Assembly: GCF_014696925.1 (NCBI RefSeq)
Contig: NZ_JACJQY010000022.1
Span: 1 to 64,000, forward strand
Reading direction: 5' to 3'
DNA length: 64,000 bases
DNA from: Phormidium tenue FACHB-1050
GTDB lineage: Bacteria; Cyanobacteriota; Cyanobacteriia; Pseudanabaenales; Pseudanabaenaceae
Each line of letters begins with the position of its first letter. The first letter of the stretch is position 1. The notes under the pieces were generated by a model that had not been told where the DNA came from, ran no database searches, and was given only the letters and a program-made list of their open reading frames with translations. The translations under genes and the position numbers were made by a program. Of this stretch, positions 50,573 to 57,673 are shown in pieces.

Positions 50573-52228
50573 ATGATTGGCAAAGTGATTAGTGGCAGAT
50601 ATCAAATCATCCAAAGCCTTGGAGGAGGAGGATTTGGACAGACATTTTTAGCTGAAGATTTGCAGTTGCCCGACCATCATAAATGTGTAGTCAAGAGACT
50701 ACAGCCGACCTCTAACGAAAATTTTATATGGGAGATTGCTAGTCGTTTATTTGAGACTGAGGCAAGGGTTTTACATAAACTTGGTAGTCACGATCGCATT
50801 CCGCGTTTGCTAGCTCATTTTGCAGAGGCGCATGAGTTTTATTTGGTGCAAGAGTTGGTCGATGGCTATGACCTCAGCAATGAAATTACTTCGATTGAGC
50901 GATCTGCTGATGGCTATCCAGTGGGGCGGATGAATGAAGCACAGGCGATCGCCTTTTTAATTGATGTACTGGAGATTCTCACATTTGTCCATCAGCAGGG
51001 GGCAATCCATCGCGATATTAAACCCGCTAACCTCATGCGTCGGCGCACCGATGGCAGGTTGGTATTAATTGATTTTGGTGCAGTTAAGCAAGTGGGAACG
51101 GCGATCGCAGCCTCTGCGGTTGGCTCTACGGTTGCCATCGGCACGGATGGTTATATGCCTAACGAGCAGGCGAGCGGCAAGCCTAGACCCTGTAGTGATC
51201 TTTATGCAGTTGGAGCGATCGCCATCCAAGGACTGACGGGAGTTGCCCCTAATTTATTATCTGAAGATTTAGAAACGGGCGAATTAGCTTGGCGACATTC
51301 TCCTGACCATGCGGCTTTAAAATATCGCGCTCAGGTCAGTGATGAATTGGCGAAGATCATCGATAAGTTAGTTAAATATGACTTTCGCGATCGCTATCAG
51401 TCTGCCGAATCTGTATTAATCGATGTACAAAAATTAAAAATACCGATCGCCCCAACGCTTTTATCTACGACTGTGCAGACTGGTTTTCCAGGATTAACAT
51501 CGGCTTTCAACCCCAATGATGATGTCGCTACAAAATTTTCGCCCATAGCTTCGCCTAGCGATCGCGTGCAATTTGCTTATAAAAATCGCTTAGTGATCAT
51601 CGCCGTAGGAATTGTATCGGCAATTAGCGTTATGGGTGCGGTGGTGTTTCTCCGCGCATCACCCTCGATCAAAAACGATGTAAAGATTACCGCTACCTCC
51701 CCTAGTCCCACACCCACATATTTATTTCTGTCAGAACGTCCAATCAGCGATCAAGACTTGGTGGGTAAGAGCGCTCTTGAGGTAGATATCATGCGAAATG
51801 AAGTATTTGCCCGTTATGGTCGCCGTTTTCAAGATCCTGAATTGCAGTCATATTTCAGTAGCCTGCCTTGGTATAACCCCCTCTATGCTCCTGATCAGTT
51901 CCCTGAGGGGCTACTAACACCCATAGAAATGCAAAATGTTACCTATATTCGAGAGTTTCAAAATCGCACCAACCCTCAATATAGCTCCTCTCAAAATGCT
52001 GTCAACAATTTGCAAAATCCTCAATGCGACTACACCAGACGTTTAGTCTCCGATCCTCAGCCACCGATCAATGTGCGTCAGGGGGCAGGAGTGGATTTTG
52101 CGATCGTGGGCAAGTTAGACAATGGCACACAAATTACCGTGCAGAGCGAAAAGCAAGGCTGGCTCCAAATTGCTGCCCCGATCGCTGGTTGGGTTGCGGC
52201 TAACCGCACTAAACCCATATGTTTATAA
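50573..52228 (+). CDS. Serine/threonine protein kinase with YARHG and SH3 domains
   Basis: A membrane-anchored Hanks-type kinase. The ATG at 50573 (MIGKVISGRY, 551 residues) is the natural start; an upstream TTG adds five residues. Kinase domain (about 5-290): LGGGGFGQTFLA (Gly loop), CVVKRLQ (Lys), AIHRDIKPANLM, LIDFGAVKQ and GTDGYMPNEQ. A membrane segment (about 345-365) is followed by a YARHG domain (about 385-460, MRNEVFARYGRRF and LPWYNPLYAPDQFPEG) and a C-terminal SH3-like domain (about 480-551, INVRQGAGVDFAIVGKLDNGTQITV). The YARHG and SH3 domains should be outside the cytoplasm. Confidence 0.93.
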   Translation: MIGKVISGRYQIIQSLGGGGFGQTFLAEDLQLPDHHKCVVKRLQPTSNENFIWEIASRLFETEARVLHKLGSHDRIPRLLAHFAEAHEFYLVQELVDGYDLSNEITSIERSADGYPVGRMNEAQAIAFLIDVLEILTFVHQQGAIHRDIKPANLMRRRTDGRLVLIDFGAVKQVGTAIAASAVGSTVAIGTDGYMPNEQASGKPRPCSDLYAVGAIAIQGLTGVAPNLLSEDLETGELAWRHSPDHAALKYRAQVSDELAKIIDKLVKYDFRDRYQSAESVLIDVQKLKIPIAPTLLSTTVQTGFPGLTSAFNPNDDVATKFSPIASPSDRVQFAYKNRLVIIAVGIVSAISVMGAVVFLRASPSIKNDVKITATSPSPTPTYLFLSERPISDQDLVGKSALEVDIMRNEVFARYGRRFQDPELQSYFSSLPWYNPLYAPDQFPEGLLTPIEMQNVTYIREFQNRTNPQYSSSQNAVNNLQNPQCDYTRRLVSDPQPPINVRQGAGVDFAIVGKLDNGTQITVQSEKQGWLQIAAPIAGWVAANRTKPICL

Positions 52229-52271
52229 AAAATGAGATGCGCCGCATCTCATTTTTTATAAACATATGGGT
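52213..52271. repeat. 59-bp perfect palindrome spanning the kinase stop codon
   Basis: 29-nt arms (52213-52241 and 52243-52271) around a single C. The left arm includes the last 13 coding bases and the stop TAA (52226-52228). The right arm repeats that coding end as its complement. Confidence 0.92.
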
Positions 52272-52293
52272 AATCGCTGATGTTACGTTTCAA

Positions 52294-52346
52294 AAACCCA
52301 AATAAATGAAGGCGACGCGAAGCGTCGCCTTCATTTATTTGGGTTT
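52294..52346. repeat. Single palindrome, 25-nt perfect arms
   Basis: AAACCCAAATAAATGAAGGC... arms at 52294-52318 and 52322-52346, GAA loop and core GGCGACGC-GAA-GCGTCGCC. Confidence 0.88.
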
Positions 52347-52423
52347 ATTGATAAATCGCTGTAAAATTCATTCATGATCGCGCAACGCGACATCATCCAA
52401 ATTCCACCTATTAGATTGATGCT

Positions 52424-52852
52424 GTGACAGAAATTTCTGATTGGAGCGATGTAGAAGCTCAACTCAAAGAAACTAGACAACTCTTAGAAGAAATCGAACA
52501 GCGTTTTCTACAGGTTCATCGTGACTCGATTAGACAGCAGGAACTGCTAACCCAGCAAGAAGACATCAGAGCGCAAATTCAAGAAACTTCAAGCGATCGC
52601 CCTGAGCATAATAGCAACTCAAAAATTCGCCGCAAGCCTAGTTCTCTCAATGGGCGAGCAACTCCTACCCCTCATAAAGAAGAGTTAGTCAAACAATTGC
52701 AAGAAGTAGGCGAGCAACTTGAACAAATCGAAGCCAATCTCGAAAGTCGTTTACTTTCTTGGAGTAGTCTGCGTGAACCATTTTGGCAGATCGTTCGTTT
52801 TGTGGGGATAGGTATAATTATCGGCGTAATTTTGAGAGGTTGTGCCAGTTAA
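52424..52852 (+). CDS. Coiled-coil protein with C-terminal membrane anchor
   Basis: A 142-residue protein starting at GTG. It is mostly a highly charged helix (about 1-115) with heptad-like Leu spacing (EAQLKETRQLLEEIEQRFLQ, LVKQLQEVGEQLEQIEANLES), ending in one membrane segment (FWQIVRFVGIGIIIGVILRGCA). It looks like a tail-anchored, single-pass coiled coil. I do not recognise a family. A perfect palindrome (52847-52893) spans its last codon and stop. Confidence 0.7.
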   Translation: MTEISDWSDVEAQLKETRQLLEEIEQRFLQVHRDSIRQQELLTQQEDIRAQIQETSSDRPEHNSNSKIRRKPSSLNGRATPTPHKEELVKQLQEVGEQLEQIEANLESRLLSWSSLREPFWQIVRFVGIGIIIGVILRGCAS

Positions 52853-52893
52853 AAAATTAAATTTGAGCGCAGCCCAAATTTAATTTTTTAACT
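52847..52893. repeat. Palindrome spanning the coiled-coil gene stop
   Basis: 19-nt perfect arms: AGTTAAAAAATTAAATTTG (52847-52865) and complement (52875-52893), with AGCGCAGCC between. The left arm includes the last Ser codon and the stop. Confidence 0.85.
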
Positions 52894-52968
52894 TTGAACC
52901 TTTTGATCGTGGTGCTTGTCAAAACACTCGTACAGATAATTAAGCCTTCTCACAAAGGGGAAAATCAA

Positions 52969-53415
52969 ATGTTTCGTAATATCAAAAGCTTGTTGGCGAT
53001 CGCTTGTGTAACCGTAGCCGTGGGAGCCGTAGCAGTTCCAAATCTCGTTGCTGCACAAAATACTACTCAAAATAGCACCGAAAAACGCAAGCCCCGTCAA
53101 GGTGAAGGCTGGAAGCAGTTGAACTTGACTGAAGCCCAAAAGGCACAAATGAAGTCTATTCGAGAAAGTGCCAAAGCTCGTCATCAAAGTGTCTTGACTG
53201 CTGAACAACGCGCAATTATGGAACAAGCTCGTCAATCTGGCGATCGCAAGGGTGTACGGAAGTCTCTCAATTTGACCGATGCTCAAAAGCAACAGATGAA
53301 AGCGATCGCTGAAGATACCAAGGCGCAAATGAAGAACGTCTTGACTCCTGCTCAACAACAACAACTTGAGCAAATGAAACAACAACGCCAATCAAATCGC
53401 GGCATGATGCGTTAA
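52969..53415 (+). CDS. Spy/CpxP-like periplasmic protein
   Basis: I use the ATG at 52969 (148 residues), preceded by AAAGGGG and giving a signal peptide (MFRNIKSLLAIACVTVAVGAVA, cleavage near VAA); the upstream in-frame ATG would add 25 residues. The mature protein has two repeats of the LTxAQ type: LNLTEAQKAQMKSIRESAKARHQSVLTAEQRAIME and LNLTDAQKQQMKAIAEDTKAQMKNVLTPAQQQQLEQM. This is the Spy/CpxP-type LTxxQ helical motif, suggesting a periplasmic chaperone or stress-response role. It is rich in Gln, Lys and Arg. Confidence 0.82.
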   Translation: MFRNIKSLLAIACVTVAVGAVAVPNLVAAQNTTQNSTEKRKPRQGEGWKQLNLTEAQKAQMKSIRESAKARHQSVLTAEQRAIMEQARQSGDRKGVRKSLNLTDAQKQQMKAIAEDTKAQMKNVLTPAQQQQLEQMKQQRQSNRGMMR

Positions 53416-53441
53416 GGAGCTACTCACTATTCCTTCGCTAT

Positions 53442-53468
53442 AAAAAGGAGCGCAAAGCGCTCCTTTTT
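53442..53468. terminator. Bidirectional terminator-like hairpin
   Basis: Perfect AAAAAGGAGCGC-AAA-GCGCTCCTTTTT. It lies between convergent genes; the last base touches the radC stop codon. Confidence 0.82.
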
Positions 53469-54202
53469 TATTCTGCTTGGGGAACTTCTTTCCATAATGT
53501 CGAAACTTCACGAATACTGGAAAAGGTTCCATTTCCTAAAATTAAGTGATCTAAGAGAGGAATACTGAGCATTCTTGCAGCTTCAAGCAACTGACGAGTG
53601 AGCGTAATATCTTCTGGGCTAGGTGTTGTGTTACCCGATGGATGATTGTGCGCCACGATCAAACGTACTGCACCACTTTTGAGAACTTCGCGGAAAATAT
53701 CACGGGGATGAGCAAGGGTTTCTGTGGCTGTGCCGATGGTGATAATGCGCTGGGCAATAATCCGATTTTTATTATCGAGCATCACTACGGCTAGACGTTC
53801 TTGCGGTTGCCACATTAGGTCTTGACTGAGTGCAGCGGCAGCTACCGATGGATCAGTAACTTCGGTCAAGTCTGGAGGCTTAGCATAGAGCGCTCTCTTA
53901 CCTAGCTCGATCGCTGCTAAGATGGCGGTTGCTTTTGCGGGGCCCACGCCTTCTATTTGCATGAGTTCTTGCGGTGAGACGGTTTGCAAAGCCGCTACAG
54001 GATCACTAGTACGATCTTTGCCAATCGTTTGCAAGATTAGCTGTCCTAAACCAACGGCTGAGAGTTTACCTGCACCCTGCCCTGTCCCTAACAAAATTGC
54101 GATTAATTCTGCATTGGATAAACTGCGAACTCCTTGGCTGAGTAACCTTTCGCGGGGGCGATCGCTTTCAGCCATATCCACAATTCGCAGAGAATAGGTC
54201 AT
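53468..54202 (-). CDS. radC: RadC-like JAB/MPN metalloprotease-fold protein
   Basis: A 244-residue RadC-family protein. The N-terminal UPF0758 region has [25 protein letters not shown] and an HhH motif ([26 protein letters not shown]). The C-terminal JAMM metal-binding motif is [16 protein letters not shown]. The historical DNA-repair label is doubtful; biochemical function is unsettled. It is followed by about 280 bp containing a B repeat. Confidence 0.9.
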   Translation of the reverse strand: MTYSLRIVDMAESDRPRERLLSQGVRSLSNAELIAILLGTGQGAGKLSAVGLGQLILQTIGKDRTSDPVAALQTVSPQELMQIEGVGPAKATAILAAIELGKRALYAKPPDLTEVTDPSVAAAALSQDLMWQPQERLAVVMLDNKNRIIAQRIITIGTATETLAHPRDIFREVLKSGAVRLIVAHNHPSGNTTPSPEDITLTRQLLEAARMLSIPLLDHLILGNGTFSSIREVSTLWKEVPQAE

Positions 54203-54330
54203 TTAAATGCGTACCGAGTATTGCAAGAATATTTTCTGCATTTTATCGCGATTGTTAGTAAAAATATCAATTGCGAATGGGGGGAGAATTACGAATTACG
54301 AATTGAGAGGAAATCATGAATTGTCAATTA

Positions 54331-54446
54331 TAGCTATAGCCACCTGTATCAGGACAAATCAAAACCCCAATAGTGTGAGGCAGCGCGAAGCGCTGCCTCA
54401 CACTATTGGGGTTTTATGTTCTAACAAGAATGGCGACAGCTATAGT
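54331..54446. repeat. B-family repeat, copy 4 (inverted)
   Basis: Ends TATAGCTATAGCCACC and GGCGACAGCTATA. The centre is CCCCAATAGTGTGAGGCAGCGC-GAA-GCGCTGCCTCAC... where the G to A change in GGCAGC is matched by GCTGCC on the other arm. Confidence 0.85.
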
Positions 54447-54486
54447 AACTATAGCCATAAGTACATTAACGTCTATCTTTTGGGTT

Positions 54487-56325
54487 TTAGCTTGTTCTCA
54501 AGCTTGTTGGCTGTCCCCAGATAATTTTTTCGTGGGTATAAACGACCATCCCTGGTTTTGCACCTTTAGGCTTAAACACATATTTAGGAATCGTGCAGAC
54601 CACAGGAACTTGATCGCTTTGTCGAGCGCGGCTGTAATAGGCGGCATAGTTAGCGGCGGTTTGCAGATCTTGATCATCGGCGATCGCGCCCGCAGGTAAG
54701 CGCAGCAATACATGACTGCCAGAAATTTCTTGAGCATGGAGCCAAAGATCATATTCCCCTGCAATACGGAAAGAAATCAGATCATTTTGATAGTTGTTTC
54801 GACCTACCCAAACTTCAAATCCATTGGGAGTAGTAAAGCGATGACAATCAGGAATTTCTTCTTGCTTGGTGCGATTGCTTTTATTTTTGCCACCTTTACT
54901 ATTACTTTTCGTGCGTGGTGCATATTCGGCAGTGACTTTGAGATAGCCCTGCTGAGCTAGTTCCGCACGAATTTCTTGTAAAGCGGCAAGTTCACTCTGC
55001 TCTAATAGACTAACGGCGGTAGAAACTTGCTCAAGATAAGCGATTTCCTGTTGAACTGCTTCTAATAAAGGGGAGATCGCAAGGGCAGCCCGCTTTTGCT
55101 TTTGATGTTTCTTATAAAAAGATTGAGCATTCTGTTGGGCATTTAGTGTTGGATCAAGGGGAATTACCACAGATTTTTCTGAATGAAAATCAGTAAGTTG
55201 AATCTCTTTCATCCCAATTTCCCAGAGATGCAAATGTGCCATTAGCAAATCAGCCTTATCTTTGAAATCATCAGCTTGAGTCGAGAGTTGCAGCCGTTCT
55301 AGAAATTCATTTTCTTTAATCGTTAACTTCGCTAACTGATTTTGAATCGCTTGGCTAATTTGTTGATGTAATTGCTGAAAGGCGACTTGTCCCGTTTGTT
55401 GAGAATAGTAGCGATCGCAGAAGTCATTAACTGATAGCAAGGGGTTGCCCTCATCCCCCAGCCCCTTCTCCCATGAGGGGAGAAGGGGAGCAAGAAGAAA
55501 ATCTTTTTGATTCCCCTCTACCCCTTTGGGAGAGGGGCTAGAGGTGAGGGCATATCCTTTGCCTTCTAAATGTGGATAAAACTGCTTTTGCTCAATAGAA
55601 GTTAGCCACATTTGCCAAGCTTGATATAGTGCTTCCCATTCAGAAAGCTTTAAATCAGCAACATTTTGATCGCCATTGATATTAGATATTGCCAATAGCG
55701 ATCGCACTAGCGATGAACTAACTCCACGATAATTACTGAGTAAATTGCGCTTAATCTCCTTAGGAATCAAAATCAAGCGATCGCGCCATGCGTCAAAGGA
55801 TTCACTCAAACTGGGAATGGCTTCGAGTAATGCTGGTGGTAATTCGTAGCGATCGCCTGTTTGGATTGGACGAACTCGCGACTGCTTATTACTAACTTGG
55901 TGGGCGGCCGTGACGATTTCGCCATTGGCATTCACTAAAATCGCGTTGCTATATTTGCCCATTACTTCTAGATATAGATGCCATTGCACCTCGTCATCGG
56001 GTCGCTTAGCAAATTGCAGATCGACGACGCGCTCCCAAGGACTAGTTAATTGCACAGAAACAAGAGCAAATCCTGCGACTTGATGCAAAATTTGTTGACT
56101 AAAGGTGAAAGTATCAGGCTGCTTTGGTGGTGGCGCACTGAGATGTAATCTGGCTGCTTGCGGATGCCAAGATAGCAATAGCCATTGTTTTTTTTCTAAA
56201 GTTCGTAATTGTAAATGAATCGTGTGGCGATCGCTTTGATGCACCTGCTCTAGTCTTGCAGGCACACAAGCTTTATTTAGCTCATGGGTCAAAGCTACAA
56301 GGGTGGTTAGGTCAGCAGGTTGCAT
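54487..56325 (-). CDS. rqcH: Rqc2/NFACT family protein, with in-frame repeat insert
   Basis: A 612-residue NFACT protein. Bacterial RqcH binds stalled 50S-peptidyl-tRNA and adds Ala tails; related proteins were called fibronectin-binding. I start at 56325 (MQPADLTTLVALTHELN) because the upstream extension lies in a D repeat. NFACT-N is about 1-250 (LYLEVMGKYSNAILVNANGEIV), then a coiled coil, then NFACT-R (about 505-590) with GFEVWVGRNNYQNDLIS and DLWLHAQEISGSHVLLRLP. Residues about 259-293 (SPSPKGVEGNQKDFLL...) are encoded by a 105-bp repeat. The protein is presumably functional since the frame is open. Confidence 0.9.
   Translation of the reverse strand: MQPADLTTLVALTHELNKACVPARLEQVHQSDRHTIHLQLRTLEKKQWLLLSWHPQAARLHLSAPPPKQPDTFTFSQQILHQVAGFALVSVQLTSPWERVVDLQFAKRPDDEVQWHLYLEVMGKYSNAILVNANGEIVTAAHQVSNKQSRVRPIQTGDRYELPPALLEAIPSLSESFDAWRDRLILIPKEIKRNLLSNYRGVSSSLVRSLLAISNINGDQNVADLKLSEWEALYQAWQMWLTSIEQKQFYPHLEGKGYALTSSPSPKGVEGNQKDFLLAPLLPSWEKGLGDEGNPLLSVNDFCDRYYSQQTGQVAFQQLHQQISQAIQNQLAKLTIKENEFLERLQLSTQADDFKDKADLLMAHLHLWEIGMKEIQLTDFHSEKSVVIPLDPTLNAQQNAQSFYKKHQKQKRAALAISPLLEAVQQEIAYLEQVSTAVSLLEQSELAALQEIRAELAQQGYLKVTAEYAPRTKSNSKGGKNKSNRTKQEEIPDCHRFTTPNGFEVWVGRNNYQNDLISFRIAGEYDLWLHAQEISGSHVLLRLPAGAIADDQDLQTAANYAAYYSRARQSDQVPVVCTIPKYVFKPKGAKPGMVVYTHEKIIWGQPTSLRTS
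55447..55551. repeat. 105-bp repeat inserted in frame in the NFACT gene
   Basis: Outer ends GCCCTCATC and GAGGTGAGGGC form an imperfect inverted repeat. Inside are CCCCTTCTCCC-ATGA-GGGGAGAAGGGG and a second CCCCTCTACCCC/GGGAGAGGGGC stem. 105 bp is 35 codons. Confidence 0.85.
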
Positions 56326-56343
56326 TGTCTTAAGCTCATATTT

Positions 56344-56446
56344 ATACCAATTCACAAACGTGTGACGACACTTTTGTGAATTAAAAAACATACCCAGTAA
56401 GGGTTTTCAAAACACAAAATGGCTACGCCATTTTGTGTTTTGGTAT
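56344..56446. repeat. D-family repeat, complete copy
   Basis: Ends ATACCAATTCACAAACG and TTTTGTGTTTTGGTAT. It lies just upstream of the NFACT start, and a B element begins at the next base. Confidence 0.85.
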
Positions 56447-56516
56447 TATAGCTGTCACCATTCTTATATAGTGTGAGGCGGCGCGAAGCGCCGCCTCACA
56501 CTATTTGGGTTTTCAT
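56447..56516. repeat. B-family repeat, truncated copy 5
   Basis: Begins TATAGCTGTCACCATTCTTATATAGTGTG and has the central GAGGCGGCGC-GAA-GCGCCGCCTC hairpin. The AGGACATAAAACCC segment of the left arm is deleted and the right end is missing. It abuts a D element. Confidence 0.75.
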
Positions 56517-56521
56517 AAAAT

Positions 56522-56548
56522 TAGAGTGGACGCAAAGCGCCCACTCTA
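56522..56548. repeat. Short palindrome
   Basis: TAGAGTGGACGC-AAA-GCGCCCACTCTA with one mismatch. Confidence 0.65.
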
Positions 56549-56602
56549 TGACAGAACAAAGGGGCGATTCAAGCCACCTCAGTTGATTAATCAGTCGATT
56601 GA

Positions 56603-56917
56603 TTATTTGTCAGGATCGGTGCGGGGGCGGATTTGTTCGGCTTCAGGACAATCATCAGAAACAGGGATATCGTTGGACGACATTCCCGTTTTGGTAAACG
56701 AAGATAATCTTTGTGTCACAGCACCAATACTCTCTAACCTGACCATTTCTTCCCAAGAGCAAACCTCGTCTTCATCCTCAGTCTCGTAACGAATCGTTAC
56801 CACGTCACCTTCAATATCCAATATCTTGGCTCTTTCTAGCCAACGTCCCTGATCCCTCAGGTAAATCCAAACATCGCTCTTGGCTTCACAAAGTTGATAT
56901 ATTTTGCGATGTAGCAT
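56603..56917 (-). CDS. Small conserved cyanobacterial protein (DUF6679-like)
   Basis: A 104-residue acidic protein beginning MLHRKIYQLCEAKSDVWIYLRDQGRWLERAKILDIEGDVVTIRYETEDEDEVCSWEEMVRLESIGAVTQRL. This pattern is a small beta-rich domain common in cyanobacteria; I recall it as DUF6679 but cannot confirm the number. The C-terminal tail (about 75-104) is poorly ordered and Asp/Glu/Pro-rich. No partner gene is evident. The start is ATG at 56917. Confidence 0.7.
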   Translation of the reverse strand: MLHRKIYQLCEAKSDVWIYLRDQGRWLERAKILDIEGDVVTIRYETEDEDEVCSWEEMVRLESIGAVTQRLSSFTKTGMSSNDIPVSDDCPEAEQIRPRTDPDK

Positions 56918-57038
56918 TCGCTTATGTCCTCAGGGTTACATAATTTTTAAGGTTAGAGCATACCTCAATAAGGTAAAAAACTAACCATTATCATTGTAAA
57001 CGACTACACAAGCATTTGAAATTTTTTAAACTTTAGTT

Positions 57039-57587
57039 ATGAATAAAAATTTAGTTAAGCTCAGCAAATTTGTGAGCCTTGTCTTGCGACATCAACCAGA
57101 GGTAATAGGTTTAAAGTTAGACGAAAATGGCTGGGCAGAGGTTGATCGCTTCATTGAGCTAGCAAAACAGAATGGCAAAAATATCTCAATAAGTATTCTT
57201 GAGGAAATAGTTGAGACAAATAATAAAAAGCGATTTGCGTTTAATGAGGACAAGTCTAAAATTCGAGCTAATCAAGGACATTCCATTGAAGTGAATTTAG
57301 ATTTACCACCCCAACAACCTCCTGATCAGCTATTTCACGGGACAGCAACGAAATTTATTGAGTCCATTCGTCACCAAGGATTAATCGCTGGCAACCGACA
57401 ACATGTGCATATGTCAAGCGATGAAACTACTGCGATTAAAGTTGGACAGAGACATGGTAAGCCAGTAGTTTTAAAAATTAAGTCAGTAGCCATGCATCAA
57501 GATAGTTTTTTATTCTTTTGCTCAGAGAATTCAGTATGGTTAACCGATTTTGTCCCGCCACAATATCTGGAATTTCCCACTGAATAA
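57039..57587 (+). CDS. kptA: RNA 2'-phosphotransferase (Tpt1/KptA)
   Basis: A 182-residue KptA, of normal length. In eukaryotes Tpt1 removes the 2'-phosphate left by tRNA splicing with NAD+; bacterial function is unclear and may be RNA repair or ADP-ribosylation. The conserved residues are present: LSKFVSLVLRHQPE (Arg-His), KRFAF, IRANQGHS (Arg, His), LFHGTATKFIESI and RQHVHMS (Arg). The gene has no GCGATCGC site, unlike most neighbours, which may hint at acquisition. Confidence 0.92.
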   Translation: MNKNLVKLSKFVSLVLRHQPEVIGLKLDENGWAEVDRFIELAKQNGKNISISILEEIVETNNKKRFAFNEDKSKIRANQGHSIEVNLDLPPQQPPDQLFHGTATKFIESIRHQGLIAGNRQHVHMSSDETTAIKVGQRHGKPVVLKIKSVAMHQDSFLFFCSENSVWLTDFVPPQYLEFPTE

Positions 57588-57612
57588 TTAGTGGTACGCC
57601 ACTAAGCTATAA

Positions 57613-57661
57613 AACCCAAAAGAGGATTGCGGCGCTTCGCGCCGCAATCCTCTTTTGGGTT
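57613..57661. terminator. Palindrome between convergent genes
   Basis: Perfect 23-nt arms (AACCCAAAAGAGGATTGCGG... 57613-57635; complement 57639-57661) with a TTC loop and GCGGCGC core. Confidence 0.85.
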
Positions 57662-57673
57662 AGTGGTCAGAGC

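Noticed and set aside
56326-56391. Upstream start for the NFACT protein
   Set aside because: The added residues come from a D-family repeat; MQPADLTT at 56325 fits the family.
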